From positions 77,058-141,057 of the forward strand of contig NZ_VTEI01000001.1 in the NCBI RefSeq assembly GCF_008180415.1: a stretch of DNA of 64,000 bases, read 5' to 3'. The first letter of the stretch is position 1; every line of letters begins with the position of its first letter. This DNA comes from Rossellomorea vietnamensis (GTDB lineage Bacteria > Bacillota > Bacilli > Bacillales > Bacillaceae_B). Positions 54,998 through 64,000 of this stretch are shown piece by piece. The notes below the pieces were generated by a model. It saw only the letters and a program-made list of their open reading frames with translations, was not told the DNA's origin and did not search any database. Both the position numbers and the translations under genes were made by a program.

Positions 54998-55759
54998 TCA
55001 ATCATTTACTCTTTTAATTTCGATGGAAGAAAGAAGTTCACTGATCACATGGCTTGCAGCAATCAACCCGGCCACTGAAGGAACAAATGCGTTTGAGGAC
55101 GGCGGAATCTTTGCCTTCCTGATCTTCGCATCTTCTTTACCGACTTCCTGCCTGATTTCCTCTCTGATGACAATCGGGCTCTCATCTGAAAAGATAACCT
55201 TAACCCCTTTGTGGATTCCTTCTTTTCTTAACCGGGTACGAATTACTTTGGCAATTGGATCTGTATGTGTTTTGGAAATATCCTTAATCATAAAACGTGT
55301 AGGATCCGTCTTATTGGCTGCTCCCATGGAAGAGATCAACGGGATGTCCCTCTGGAGGCATTCTTTTATAAGATGAATCTTATACGAGATAGTGTCAGAG
55401 GCATCCACAACAAAATCCAAGCCATAACTGAAGAACTCCTCATAGGTTTCTTCTGTATAGAACATTTTCAAAGAAATCACTTCACACTCTGGATTGATAT
55501 CCTTTATGCGTTCTTTCATGAGATCTGCTTTAGGCTTGCCGACTGTTGAAAGCAGGGCGTGAAGCTGCCTGTTGATATTCGTTATATCCACATCATCTTT
55601 ATCTACAAGAACAAGCCGCCCTACTCCAGAACGTGCAAGAGCTTCAGCTGCAAAAGAGCCGACACCGCCGATTCCCAGAACAGCCACAGTGCTGTTCTTC
55701 ATAATATCCAAGCCTTCCTTACCGATTGCTAATTCATTTCGCGAAAACTGGTGTAACAA
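54998..55759 (-). CDS. tcdA: tRNA threonylcarbamoyladenosine dehydratase (YrvM)
   Basis: This 253-residue E1-like enzyme cyclises t6A37 of tRNA to ct6A. The ATP-binding motif GIGGVGSFAAEALARSG is at about residues 30-46, followed by the DKDDVDITNINRQ segment and the conserved DASDTISYK. It lies between rarA and the 6S RNA gene, as yrvM does in B. subtilis. Confidence 0.93.
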   Translation of the reverse strand: MLHQFSRNELAIGKEGLDIMKNSTVAVLGIGGVGSFAAEALARSGVGRLVLVDKDDVDITNINRQLHALLSTVGKPKADLMKERIKDINPECEVISLKMFYTEETYEEFFSYGLDFVVDASDTISYKIHLIKECLQRDIPLISSMGAANKTDPTRFMIKDISKTHTDPIAKVIRTRLRKEGIHKGVKVIFSDESPIVIREEIRQEVGKEDAKIRKAKIPPSSNAFVPSVAGLIAASHVISELLSSIEIKRVND

Positions 55760-55917
55760 TTAAATCATCTCCGTTATAAGAAGTTTCAATGTATGATTAC
55801 TGAAATAAGAATAAACGATGGTCCGCTTTAATGCAACCTATCCTATAGGAATAATGTTTCTAAAGCATTTTTTCAAATGGCTCTGTTAAAGACTATTATT
55901 GTAATTAAAGGGTACAT

Positions 55918-56035
55918 TGACTTCCGTTCCAGGCGCACGACTCCGCGGGGCGGGAACCCGGCCTCTTCGGCTTCGGTCAGAACCCACTTAATAATACTCT
56001 CTCCTGACCGAAGTGGAACCGACTTCAGACATATC
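55918..56035 (+). repeat. Family A intergenic repeat, degenerate
   Basis: TGACTTCCGTTCCAGGCGCA and CGACTCCGCGGGGCGGG match the left half. After CCTCTTCGGCTTCGGTCAG it diverges into a separate inverted pair (CTTCGGTCAG with CTGACCGAAG). Confidence 0.6.
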
Positions 56036-56182
56036 TCAGCCAAAAATTCTATATACTGACCGATGCGGGCCAACTTTCAAGCTTTTCTCCATAATTTCAT
56101 TCACTCATATATATCCATAAACCTAAACCAGAAAAAATATCATACTTACTGCACTACATCTTCATTTTACCCTCAGAATACA

Positions 56183-56211
56183 CAAAAAAACCCCTTGCCG
56201 AAGCAAGAGGC
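56183..56211 (-). terminator. Terminator of 6S RNA
   Basis: On the minus strand CCTCTTGC and GCAAGGGG pair around TTCG, followed by seven Ts. Confidence 0.95.
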
Positions 56212-56235
56212 AGTAACATTCAATATAGTAGTTTA

Positions 56236-56427
56236 ACAAAGTCCCGATCGTGCCGTCGCTGAGGATCTATCGTTTTGAACCCGCACTCAGCAGGTGGGTG
56301 CCTTGTTCCATAGCTTTATTAGTCCTCCAGCCAGAGGCATTAACGCCGCTTGAAAACGTCAGGCTCCCGTAGATAGAAATGTTCGGTCAAAACTAATAGG
56401 TAAAACAACGAACACATCAGGACTTTG
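56236..56427 (-). ncRNA. ssrS: 6S RNA (6S-1, BsrA type)
   Basis: The ends AAAGTCCTGATG and ATCGGGACTTTG form the closing stem. The conserved interior (GACCGAACATTTC, CCTGACGTTTTCAAGCGGCG, CCTCTGGCTGGAGGAC, GCTGAGTGCGGGTTC) follows the B. subtilis 6S-1 RNA in order. It lies between aspS and tcdA, the same locus as bsrA. It should bind sigma-A RNA polymerase and act as a promoter decoy. Confidence 0.95.
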
Positions 56428-56434
56428 TTAAGAT

Positions 56435-56462
56435 GTTATAAAAATAATATCACAATTATCAA
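56435..56462 (-). promoter_or_regulatory. Promoter of 6S RNA
   Basis: TTGATA (56457-56462) and TATAAC (56435-56440) on the minus strand are 16 bp apart and lie about eight bases before the RNA 5' end. Confidence 0.75.
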
Positions 56463-56489
56463 TTAATATCAATTTTAACCGGTTAGGTC

Positions 56490-58256
56490 TTATTCACCAT
56501 TTTTCAGTCTTAACCCAAGTTCGTCCAGCTGGGCTGTATCTACTTCACTTGGAGCGGCTGTCAGCAGATCACTTGCGCTCGCTGTTTTAGGGAAAGCAAT
56601 TGTGTCCCTTAGATTGCTTCTGCCGGCGAGAAGCATTACCAGCCTGTCTAGTCCAAGTGCAATTCCCCCATGAGGAGGTGTGCCGTATTCAAAAGCTTCC
56701 AGCAAGAAGCCGAATTGTTCCTGAGCCTCTTCCTTAGAGAAACCAAGGACTTCAAACATTTTTTCCTGAACGTCACGCTCATAGATACGAAGTGATCCTC
56801 CGCCGAGCTCGTAGCCATTCAGAACAAGGTCGTATGCTTGAGCGCGGACTTTGGCCGGCTCTGTCTCAAGCATCTCCACTTCACTTCTTACCGGCATTGT
56901 GAATGGATGATGGGCAGCATAGTAGCGTCCATCTTCCTCATCATACTCAAGCAGCGGCCAGTCTGTCACCCATAGGAAGTTGAACTTGCTTTCGTCGATT
57001 AGACCCAATTCTTTTCCCAGTTTCATTCTCAAAGCACCCAGTGCGTCTGCAACAACTGATTTTTTGTCAGCCACAAACAGCAGGAGGTCGCCTTGTTGAG
57101 CAGATGCATACTCTCTTAAAGAAGATTGTTCTTCAGGAGAGAAGAATTTTGAAATCGGCCCTTTTAATTCTGCTTCTTCAACTTTCATCCAAGCAAGGCC
57201 TTTTGCTCCGTAACGGCTTGTGAATTCAGTCAATCCATCTATGTCTTTGCGGGAGTACTTTTCAGCTCCTCCCTTAACATTAATCAATTTAACCTCTCCG
57301 CCGTTGGCAACTGTGCTGGCGAATACTTTGAACCCTGAATCTTTAACTGATTCAGAAACATCGACCAGCTCCATAGCGAAACGAGTATCCGGTTTATCTG
57401 AACCATACCGGCTCATGGCATCCTGGTAAGTCATCCGAGGAAATGCCTCAGTGATGTTCATTCCTTTTACGTCCTTCATCAGCTTCTGCATCATCTTTTC
57501 AACCAGCGCGATGATTTCCTCTTGATCCATGAAACTCATTTCGATATCAATCTGAGTGAATTCCGGCTGGCGGTCAGCACGTAAATCTTCATCGCGGAAG
57601 CAGCGGGCAATTTGGTAGTAGCGGTCGAAGCCGGATACCATCAGCAGCTGTTTAAAAATTTGCGGCGACTGAGGCAGTGCGTAAAATTCACCAGGGTGCA
57701 CTCTGCTTGGAACCAGGTAATCACGGGCGCCTTCCGGAGTGCTCTTAGTCAGGATCGGCGTTTCGACATCTAGGAAATCATTTTCACTTAAGAAGTCACG
57801 AAATGACTTGGTTACATCGCTTCTCATCTGGAACGTGTCCAGCATCGCTTTTCTTCTTAGATCCAGGTAGCGGTACTTTAATCGAAGTTCCTCAGAAACC
57901 TCTTTTCCATCTCCAATGACAAATGGGGGTGTCTTGGCTTCATTGATGATTTCCACTTCTTCCACATGGATTTCAATTTTGCCGGTCTTAAGATTTTCAT
58001 TCACTGTTCCTTCTTCCCTTGCTGAAACAATGCCGGTTACAGAAAGAACGAATTCGTTCCTGATTTTTTCAGCAGAAGCCAATGCCTCGCTTGATGTTTC
58101 CGGGTTGAAAACTATTTGAACGATGCCTTTCCGGTCCCTCAAATCGATGAAAATCAAGCCGCCAAGATCTCTCCGTTTTTGCACCCATCCCTTTAGTGTC
58201 ACTTTTTCACCGATGAATTTCTCAGTCACTTCTCCGCAATATACTGTTCTTCTCAT
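56490..58256 (-). CDS. aspS: Aspartyl-tRNA synthetase
   Basis: This 588-residue class II enzyme has an N-terminal OB-fold anticodon-binding domain, a bacterial insertion domain (about residues 285-420) and class II motifs (motif 2 in [19 protein letters not shown], motif 3 [11 protein letters not shown]). GAGGAG precedes the ATG. It is co-transcribed with hisS, 13 bp apart, under the same T-box. Confidence 0.97.
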   Translation of the reverse strand: MRRTVYCGEVTEKFIGEKVTLKGWVQKRRDLGGLIFIDLRDRKGIVQIVFNPETSSEALASAEKIRNEFVLSVTGIVSAREEGTVNENLKTGKIEIHVEEVEIINEAKTPPFVIGDGKEVSEELRLKYRYLDLRRKAMLDTFQMRSDVTKSFRDFLSENDFLDVETPILTKSTPEGARDYLVPSRVHPGEFYALPQSPQIFKQLLMVSGFDRYYQIARCFRDEDLRADRQPEFTQIDIEMSFMDQEEIIALVEKMMQKLMKDVKGMNITEAFPRMTYQDAMSRYGSDKPDTRFAMELVDVSESVKDSGFKVFASTVANGGEVKLINVKGGAEKYSRKDIDGLTEFTSRYGAKGLAWMKVEEAELKGPISKFFSPEEQSSLREYASAQQGDLLLFVADKKSVVADALGALRMKLGKELGLIDESKFNFLWVTDWPLLEYDEEDGRYYAAHHPFTMPVRSEVEMLETEPAKVRAQAYDLVLNGYELGGGSLRIYERDVQEKMFEVLGFSKEEAQEQFGFLLEAFEYGTPPHGGIALGLDRLVMLLAGRSNLRDTIAFPKTASASDLLTAAPSEVDTAQLDELGLRLKNGE

Positions 58257-58269
58257 ATGCTACTCCTCC

Positions 58270-59541
58270 TTAACCGCGATGGTTTTTAACCTCTTCAACA
58301 AATACATCTAAATCTACCAGCTTTTGTTCACCTGTGCTCATGTCCTTCAGATTGATTTTGTTTTCTTTCAACTCATCTTCACCCAGCACAGCTACAAGCT
58401 TGGCATTCATTCTGTCGGCAGATTTGAACTGTGCCTTTACTTTGCGGTCAAGATAATCCTTCTCTGCCGATAGTCCGGCCTGGCGAAGCTTATGCAGCAG
58501 TTTCACTGAATAATCCTTCGCTTCTTCTCCCATCGTGACGATGTAGCAGTCCATTTCAGGCTCGACCGGCAATTCCACTCCCTCTGCTTCCAGAGCGGAC
58601 AACAGCCGTTCGATGCTGAAAGCGAATCCGATACCAGGCGTTTCAGGTCCGCCAATCATTTCAACAAGGCCATTGTAACGGCCGCCGCCGCATAAAGTGG
58701 TGATGGCACCAAAACCTTCAGCCTTGCTCATGATTTCAAATGCGGTATGATTATAATAATCCAGCCCCCTCACGAGTGTTGGATCCACTTCAAAAGGAAT
58801 TTCCATTGCTTTCAAGTATTTTTGTACTTTTTCAAAATATTGTTTCGATTCTTCATTCAGAAAATCTAAAATAGAAGGTGCAGTTTTCATCAATTCGTGA
58901 TCACAGTCTTTCTTACAGTCCAAAATTCTTAATGGATTCTTCGCGAGCCGGTTCTGGCAGTCGCTGCAGAACTCGCCGATCCGCGGCTGGAAGTGAGCCA
59001 TCAGTGCTTCACGATGCGCGTTACGGCTTTCATTATCTCCCAGTGTATTGATCACAAGTTTTAGCTCTTTCAAACCAAGCTTACTGTAAATTTCCATTGC
59101 AACCGAAATGACTTCTGCGTCAATAGAAGGATCTTCACTACCCAACGCTTCAATCCCGAATTGTACAAACTGGCGGTAGCGTCCTGCCTGTGGTCTCTCA
59201 TAACGGAACATCGGTCCAGTGTAGAACAGTTTGACAGGCTGGCCGGCATAGCCAAACATTTTATTCTGTACATAAGAGCGCACAACTGAAGCTGTTCCTT
59301 CAGGCCTTAAAGCAAGGCTTCTTCCACCCTGATCTTCAAAAACATACATCTCTTTCTGGACGATGTCTGTCGTATCGCCCACACCTCTCAAGAATAATTC
59401 GCTTAATTCAAAGATTGGTGTGCGGATTTCTTCATATTGATAGTTTGAACAGATATCGGCTGCTGTTTTTTCAACATACTGCCATTTGACTGAATCTGAC
59501 GGCAGTATATCCTGCGTACCGCGAGGAATTTGAATAGACAT
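58270..59541 (-). CDS. hisS: Histidyl-tRNA synthetase
   Basis: This 423-residue class II enzyme has the HisRS signatures [25 protein letters not shown] (motif 2) and [14 protein letters not shown], and a C-terminal anticodon-binding domain. GAAGGGGTT precedes the ATG. It is the first gene of hisS-aspS behind a T-box leader. Confidence 0.97.
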   Translation of the reverse strand: MSIQIPRGTQDILPSDSVKWQYVEKTAADICSNYQYEEIRTPIFELSELFLRGVGDTTDIVQKEMYVFEDQGGRSLALRPEGTASVVRSYVQNKMFGYAGQPVKLFYTGPMFRYERPQAGRYRQFVQFGIEALGSEDPSIDAEVISVAMEIYSKLGLKELKLVINTLGDNESRNAHREALMAHFQPRIGEFCSDCQNRLAKNPLRILDCKKDCDHELMKTAPSILDFLNEESKQYFEKVQKYLKAMEIPFEVDPTLVRGLDYYNHTAFEIMSKAEGFGAITTLCGGGRYNGLVEMIGGPETPGIGFAFSIERLLSALEAEGVELPVEPEMDCYIVTMGEEAKDYSVKLLHKLRQAGLSAEKDYLDRKVKAQFKSADRMNAKLVAVLGEDELKENKINLKDMSTGEQKLVDLDVFVEEVKNHRG

Positions 59542-59599
59542 AAAATGGAACCCCTTCCCTGATTAACAAATAATTTTCCCACACTTTGGAAAAAACCAA

Positions 59600-59870
59600 T
59601 AAAAAAAGCCCTCCATCCCTTGTAAAATATACAAGGGACGAGAGCTTTGGATTCCCGTGGTGCCACCCTAATTGAAGCAATGAATTGCTTCCACTTAGCC
59701 AGTTAACGCCTGGTACGTTCCCGCCTTGGATATAAATCGTTCAGCAGGAATCCTCCGGAGTGTTCATTCACTGAACCAGTATGCAGAAATGCTTTCAGCC
59801 GAGGCATTTCCTCTCTTTACACCTGTTATTTCAGTTACTATGCTCCATCAACAGTATAGTTCGTATAGTT
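59600..59870 (-). ncRNA. T-box leader of hisS-aspS
   Basis: On the minus strand the T-box sequence AGGGTGGCACCACGGG lies at 59654-59669, followed by the terminator stem (TCCCTTGT with ACAAGGGA) and a T run. A CAC (His) codon at 59760-59762 in GAACACTCC occupies the same context as the Ala specifier of the alaS leader. Confidence 0.93.
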
Positions 59871-59884
59871 ATTTTATTTCTATA

Positions 59885-59913
59885 ATAATACGGATGGCTC
59901 ACTGAGTTGTCAA
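59885..59913 (-). promoter_or_regulatory. Sigma-A promoter of hisS-aspS
   Basis: TTGACA (59908-59913) and TATTAT (59885-59890) on the minus strand are 17 bp apart. Confidence 0.9.
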
Positions 59914-59929
59914 GGGATTCTACAAATAT

Positions 59930-60106
59930 TTACGACCGTTCCATTTTCTTTTTTAATTGACGGACCCCTGCCAAGGTTAACCCGAATTCTGAAGCCAATT
60001 CATAGCTGTCGGCATTCTTCTCTTTTTCCAAGAAACTATGGAAGTTGACGCCAAACAGCTGATTCTCCCCGTTGAAACTGCTCAAGCCTTTTTCACTCGC
60101 TCTCAT
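59930..60106 (-). CDS. Small helix-turn-helix-like protein
   Basis: This 58-residue protein ends in a probable helix-turn-helix (ADSYELASEFGLTLAGVRQL followed by KKKMERS). GGGTGG lies seven bases before the ATG at 60106. The longer reading from 60151 adds 15 residues with no ribosome binding site. It occupies the place of yrzK, between yrvJ and hisS in B. subtilis, but I cannot confirm homology. It resembles the C-terminal half of sigma-70 region 4 type HTHs. Confidence 0.6.
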   Translation of the reverse strand: MRASEKGLSSFNGENQLFGVNFHSFLEKEKNADSYELASEFGLTLAGVRQLKKKMERS

Positions 60107-60241
60107 CTGGTACCCACCCTTTCCTCTTATCTTGTTACATATCATTTCCAAACCAGAGAAATTTCTTTCATCTAAAAGGATTTTTCTTATTTACGAAGAA
60201 TTATTTCATAGACTATACTGGATAAATATCCCGCAAATCAG

Positions 60242-61990
60242 GTGGTGTTTTTAATCAAAAAATTACTTTACTCATTCATCGTTTCTTTTTTGCTGATGAA
60301 CTCGATGCCTGCGCTAAATGCTGAAAAAGCTATTGCACAGGAAAAGGCCATCATCATCAATACTGAATCGCTGAATGTCAGGAACGGTCCGGGCCTGAGT
60401 TTTTCAGTAGCCAAACAAGTACATAAGGGAGATGAGTTCCAAGTCGTTTCCAGTGAGAACGACTGGTACGAAATCAAGTTGAATTCCTCCAAAACAGGAT
60501 GGGTCGCCAACTGGCTGGTTACGCTTAAGGCTGGCTCAAGTGCCAAGAAAGGGACTGTCACCGAAGATGGACTTAGAGTCAGAGATGGTGCCGGTACAAA
60601 CTACTCAGTCGTTGCGGCCCTGAATAATGGAGAAGAAGTCAGTATCACAGAGGAACAAGGGAACTGGTATAAGATTTCTGCAGGCTCAATTGCAGGATGG
60701 GTCCACAAAGATTACATAGCAGGGGATGCTCCCGAAACAGAGGATTCTGAGACAGTGAGTAACGTGCAGCCTGATAATTGGACTGGCATATCAACCGACA
60801 ATTCGTTAAATGTCCGAAATTCACCGGGACTCCATGGCAGCATCATCGGAAAATTGAACAAAGGAGATAAAGTTTCGGTCACCGGAAGTGTATCAGGATG
60901 GTTCCGCATTGAATTCGGCGGTATTGAAGGATGGGTAAGCAGCCAGTACATAGAAAAACCATCGTCAGCCAGCAAACCGCCCGCTAATCAGGTTTCTTAC
61001 GGAAAAGTTATAATTAACTCCTTAAACATCAGGGAAAATGCCAATCTAAATGGGAAAGTAGTCGGTTCAGTCAAACAAGGCGAGGTATATGAAATCCTTG
61101 AAGAAAAAAATAATTGGTACAAGCTTTCGCTCAAGGGTGGGAAAACAGGATGGGCTGCTGGTTGGTATATGGAAAAAACAGTTGCAGAAAAACCTCAAAA
61201 ACAACAGAGCACCCGCAAAGCGGAAGAGGTTCAAATTCTTTATAACGGAACGAATTTAAGAAGCTCAGCGTTTACTAATTCAGCAATCGTTGCCAGGGCT
61301 TCTTCAGGAGAAACTTTTCCTATCAAGAAAAAGACAGGAGAATGGTATGAAGTTTCGTTAAAAAATGGACAAACGGGATTTGTAGCAAGCTGGATTGTTT
61401 CTGTGTCTGGATCTTCGGATTCAGCGCCTGTAAACAAGCCGAAAAGTGGAGGCCTTAAAGGAAAGACCATCCTGATCGACCCGGGTCATGGCGGCCGTGA
61501 CAGCGGGACCATCGGCTATAGAGGCACATTTGAGAAAGATCTTACGCTGTCCACCTCTCAAATACTCTATGATCTGCTGAAGAAGGCTGGTGCCGATGTA
61601 ATTCTAACAAGAAATGACGATTCATACTCCTCTCTTAACACCAGGGTTGCCCTGGCACATTACCACGATAGCGATGCTTTCATCAGCATACACTATGACA
61701 GTATTAGTGATTCATCCGTTAAAGGATATACCGCCTATTATTATCATCAATATCAAAAGGAACTATCTCAAACAGTTCTAGGCAGCCTGGTCAAAAGTCT
61801 CTCATCAAGAAACAGAGGGCTGAAGCAAGGGGATTATTTTGTAATAAGGGAAAACAAACAGCCTGCTGTACTATTGGAATTGGGATACCTCAGCAATCCA
61901 TCAGAGGAAGCATTGACGAGGACACACAGTTTTCAGGATATGGCTGCAAGAAGTATCTATAATGGATTGGATGAGTATTTTTCTGAATAA
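60242..61990 (+). CDS. yrvJ: YrvJ-like N-acetylmuramoyl-L-alanine amidase with SH3b repeats
   Basis: This protein of about 580 residues is a secreted cell-wall hydrolase. A signal peptide (KKLLYSFIVSFLLMNSMPALNA) ends near residue 27. Five bacterial SH3 domains follow (each with a LNVRNGPG- or LRVRDGAG-like core and a closing GWV or GFV). The C-terminal Amidase_3 domain starts near residue 410 with the zinc motif LIDPGHGGRDSG and later ISIHYDS and LELGYLSNP. The start is uncertain. Two adjacent GTGs (60242, 60245) overlap the AGGTGGTG motif, which is better spaced for the ATC at 60254. Confidence 0.88.
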   Translation: MVFLIKKLLYSFIVSFLLMNSMPALNAEKAIAQEKAIIINTESLNVRNGPGLSFSVAKQVHKGDEFQVVSSENDWYEIKLNSSKTGWVANWLVTLKAGSSAKKGTVTEDGLRVRDGAGTNYSVVAALNNGEEVSITEEQGNWYKISAGSIAGWVHKDYIAGDAPETEDSETVSNVQPDNWTGISTDNSLNVRNSPGLHGSIIGKLNKGDKVSVTGSVSGWFRIEFGGIEGWVSSQYIEKPSSASKPPANQVSYGKVIINSLNIRENANLNGKVVGSVKQGEVYEILEEKNNWYKLSLKGGKTGWAAGWYMEKTVAEKPQKQQSTRKAEEVQILYNGTNLRSSAFTNSAIVARASSGETFPIKKKTGEWYEVSLKNGQTGFVASWIVSVSGSSDSAPVNKPKSGGLKGKTILIDPGHGGRDSGTIGYRGTFEKDLTLSTSQILYDLLKKAGADVILTRNDDSYSSLNTRVALAHYHDSDAFISIHYDSISDSSVKGYTAYYYHQYQKELSQTVLGSLVKSLSSRNRGLKQGDYFVIRENKQPAVLLELGYLSNPSEEALTRTHSFQDMAARSIYNGLDEYFSE

Positions 61991-62072
61991 AAAAACGCAA
62001 GCTCTAAGGTAACATACTCAGCCCGGTACGCTGAAAGTTTGAAGGGGCTTATCTTTTTATAAACAGTAAATC

Positions 62073-62106
62073 AAAACCACCAGTGCGCGCATTGGTGGTT
62101 TTTTCT
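62073..62106 (+). terminator. Terminator after yrvJ
   Basis: AAACCACCA and TGGTGGTTT pair around a GC-rich loop (TGCGCGCA can fold further), then TTTC. Confidence 0.9.
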
Positions 62107-62157
62107 GCGGCTGGAGGCATCTGAATATATCGTCTCTAGCAATTTATTCTCTATGAA

Positions 62158-62365
62158 GTTTTTCAAGAAATAAGGGGAGAAATTCCACTTATTTAAGAAA
62201 TTGCACGAGAAACAGTTAAATTAAGCGGAGGAATTCCCCTTATTCTCCTAAAACATGCGAAAATGGTTCATGTCACTGTGCTTAAGGGGAAACATTCCGC
62301 TTATATACCCCAAAATCAATTATAATCCCCAGCTTAAGCGGAAAAATTCCGCTTATTTTTATAGG
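62158..62365. repeat. Short palindrome array, locus 3
   Basis: Four units, such as AAGCGGAAAAATTCCGCTT and AAGGGGAAACATTCCGCTT, are spaced by about 50-60 bp in the yrvJ-dtd gap. The fourth base of the arms varies (G or C) and does not always pair. Confidence 0.7.
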
Positions 62366-62486
62366 CTTATTCATATCCTTCACAGACATACTTTCTGCTG
62401 AAATGAATCCCCAGGGAAACCTGCTTTAATACCTCGCTGTAAGCTATCTAGAACCCCCTGCATAGCTAGAAAGTTTTCAGGGCCAT

Positions 62487-62524
62487 AAAAAGGGATGAAG
62501 AGTATTAATCTTCATCCCTTTTTA
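62487..62524 (-). terminator. Terminator after dtd
   Basis: On the minus strand AAAAGGGATGAAGA pairs with TCTTCATCCCTTTT around seven bases, followed by Ts. Confidence 0.95.
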
Positions 62525-62531
62525 TATCATA

Positions 62532-62972
62532 TCATGGACTCTCAATAATCAAGGTTACAGGGCCGTCATTCGTCAGCTTCACATCCATCATGCTGCCGAA
62601 GACACCTGTTTCCACCTTGACCCCTTTTCTTGTTAATTGTTCATTGAAGTAGTCATAAATCTCTTCTGCCTGCTGCGGCTTAGCCGCACCCATGAAGTTA
62701 GGACGCCTGCCTTTTCTGCAATCACCATACAATGTGAATTGAGAAACAGAAAGGATCTCTCCTCCCGCATCAAGAAGAGATCGATTCATTTTTCCTTCTT
62801 CATCTTCAAACACTCGGAGGTTTACAATTTTATCAGCCAGCCAGTCTGCATCTTTTTTGTCGTCTTCATGAGTGACACCAACCAGCAGCACAAAACCCGA
62901 TTTGATTTCACCGCTCAATTTTCCTTCTGCAGTCACAGAGGCTTCACGGCTTCGTTGAAGTACTACTTTCAT
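62532..62972 (-). CDS. dtd: D-aminoacyl-tRNA deacylase
   Basis: This 146-residue enzyme removes D-amino acids from tRNA. The two active-site motifs are [10 protein letters not shown] and the C-terminal NDGPVTL (Gly-cisPro). It lies 15 bp after relA and is probably co-transcribed, as in B. subtilis (relA-yrvI). Confidence 0.96.
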   Translation of the reverse strand: MKVVLQRSREASVTAEGKLSGEIKSGFVLLVGVTHEDDKKDADWLADKIVNLRVFEDEEGKMNRSLLDAGGEILSVSQFTLYGDCRKGRRPNFMGAAKPQQAEEIYDYFNEQLTRKGVKVETGVFGSMMDVKLTNDGPVTLIIESP

Positions 62973-62987
62973 TTCATTTAAAACTCC

Positions 62988-64000
62988 TTAGTTCATGATC
63001 CTTCTAACAGCATAGATATCTGAAATCTGCTTGATTCTTTCTACCACTCTATGCAAGTGGGAAATATTTTGAATAGAGATTGACATATTAATCGTTGCCA
63101 TTTTGTTTCGGTCAGATTTCCCGCTCACTGCAGAGATATTGGTCTTCGTTTCATTGACTGCCTGAAGCACTTCATTCAGTAAGCCTCTGCGGTCAAATCC
63201 GGAGATTTCAATATCCACGTTATATTCCTTGCGGTTTGGAAAGTCACTTTCCCATTCAACAGGTATCAATCGCTGCTCTGCATTATCGGCTGATACATTT
63301 GTACAGTCTGATCGATGAACAGAGACGCCGCGGCCCTTGGTTATGAATCCAATGATCTCATCTCCGGGAACTGGATTACAGCATCGGGAAAGCCTGATCA
63401 AGAGATTATCAATCCCTTTTACTTGAACTCCTGCATCCCGCTTGCGCTTAGCAGGCTGTGCTTTCAGCTCGGTAATAGTATCCTCAAGGGACTCTTCCTG
63501 ATCGCGTTTCTTTCTCAGCTTTTCTGTCAGCCTGTTCGCTATCTGAGCAGCCGTAATACCACTGTAGCCAACCGCGGCGTACATATCCTCTTCATTTGAA
63601 AAGTTGAATTTTTCCGATACACGGGAAACATTTTCCGGAGTCAGGACTTCTTTAAGGTCGAATTCAAGATTCTTGATTTCTTTTTCAACAAGCTCCCTGC
63701 CCTTTTCAATGTTTTCTTCACGCTGCTGTTTTTTGAAAAATGTTTTGATTTTGTTCTTCGCTTGTGATGTCTGCGCCAGCTTCAGCCAGTCTTTGCTCGG
63801 ACCATAGGAATGCTTGGAAGTAAGAATTTCAATAATATCCCCGGTGTGAAGCTTATAATCAAGGGTCACCATTTTTCCGTTCACTTTTGCCCCGATCGTC
63901 TTGTTCCCGATTTCCGAGTGGATACGGTAAGCAAAGTCTATCGGCACTGAGCCAGCAGGCAGTTCAATCACATCGCCTTTAGGGGTGAAAATAAAGACCA
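62988..64000 (-). CDS. relA: Bifunctional (p)ppGpp synthetase/hydrolase RelA, C-terminal part
   Basis: Only the last 337 residues or so are inside the window. The gene runs past position 64000, so the N-terminal hydrolase and synthetase domains are not seen. Visible are the TGS domain (VFTPKGDVIELPAGSVPIDF, continuing to LHTGDIIEI), a helical region, the Cys/His-containing RIS segment (RLSRCCNPVPGDEI) and a C-terminal ACT domain (FDRRGLLNEVLQAV). An ATG at 63971 is internal, not the start. The protein is Rel of Firmicutes, the main stringent-response enzyme. Confidence 0.95.
   Translation of the reverse strand, partial: VFIFTPKGDVIELPAGSVPIDFAYRIHSEIGNKTIGAKVNGKMVTLDYKLHTGDIIEILTSKHSYGPSKDWLKLAQTSQAKNKIKTFFKKQQREENIEKGRELVEKEIKNLEFDLKEVLTPENVSRVSEKFNFSNEEDMYAAVGYSGITAAQIANRLTEKLRKKRDQEESLEDTITELKAQPAKRKRDAGVQVKGIDNLLIRLSRCCNPVPGDEIIGFITKGRGVSVHRSDCTNVSADNAEQRLIPVEWESDFPNRKEYNVDIEISGFDRRGLLNEVLQAVNETKTNISAVSGKSDRNKMATINMSISIQNISHLHRVVERIKQISDIYAVRRIMN

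Overview
The window is chromosomal DNA from an endospore-forming member of the Bacillaceae. Sporulation genes (spoIIP, gpr, sda, sigK, yunB, pbpI, an rsfA-type gene), the comE operon, purine-rich ribosome binding sites with many TTG and GTG starts, T-box leaders and 6S RNA all point there. Gene order follows the Bacillus subtilis block from hemW/lepA to relA. The species cannot be named from the sequence alone. Moderate GC and a heavy load of short intergenic repeats recall Bacillus, Mesobacillus or Cytobacillus relatives.

Layout. 1-10 kb: hemW, lepA, yqxA, spoIIP and gpr on the minus strand, then rpsT (+), holA (-) and yqzM (+). 10-15 kb: competence operon comEA-comEB-comEC (-) with divergent comER (+). 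15-20 kb: one tight minus-strand operon yqeG-yqeH-aroE-yhbY-nadD-yqeK-rsfS-yqeM (ribosome assembly, NAD, shikimate, Ap4A hydrolysis). 20-26 kb: a DnaA-box cluster before sda, then psd, an uninterrupted sigK and a cluster of very small ORFs, including three complete YrzI-family paralogues and one shortened copy. 26-36 kb: yrhC, mtnN, yrzA, yrrS, pbpI, yunB, a 9-unit hairpin array, greA, udk, trmR and mltG. 36-46 kb: yrzB, ruvX, yrzL, alaS behind a T-box, yrrI, yrzQ, yrzR, recD2 and yrrB. 46-50 kb: cymR-iscS-mnmA (sulfur control and tRNA thiolation) and rarA. 50-54 kb: a yhcEFGHI-type GntR/ABC operon placed between rarA and tcdA. 54-64 kb: an rsfA-like gene, tcdA, 6S RNA, hisS-aspS behind a T-box, a small HTH-like ORF, the cell-wall amidase yrvJ, dtd and the 3' part of relA.

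The coding content is mostly core and syntenic. The unusual content is intergenic. Three repeat families, called A, B and C here, recur. B elements are inserted inside an A element, and their hairpin arms show compensatory changes. There are also arrays of short palindromes at three loci, a 9-unit array of a 53-bp hairpin whose arm variants all keep pairing only in plus-strand RNA, a GC-rich folded segment between yqxA and lepA, and several unannotated micro-ORFs, each with its own ribosome binding site and terminator. These are the best candidates for new biology here. I see no CRISPR array, phage, transposase or recognisable defence island.
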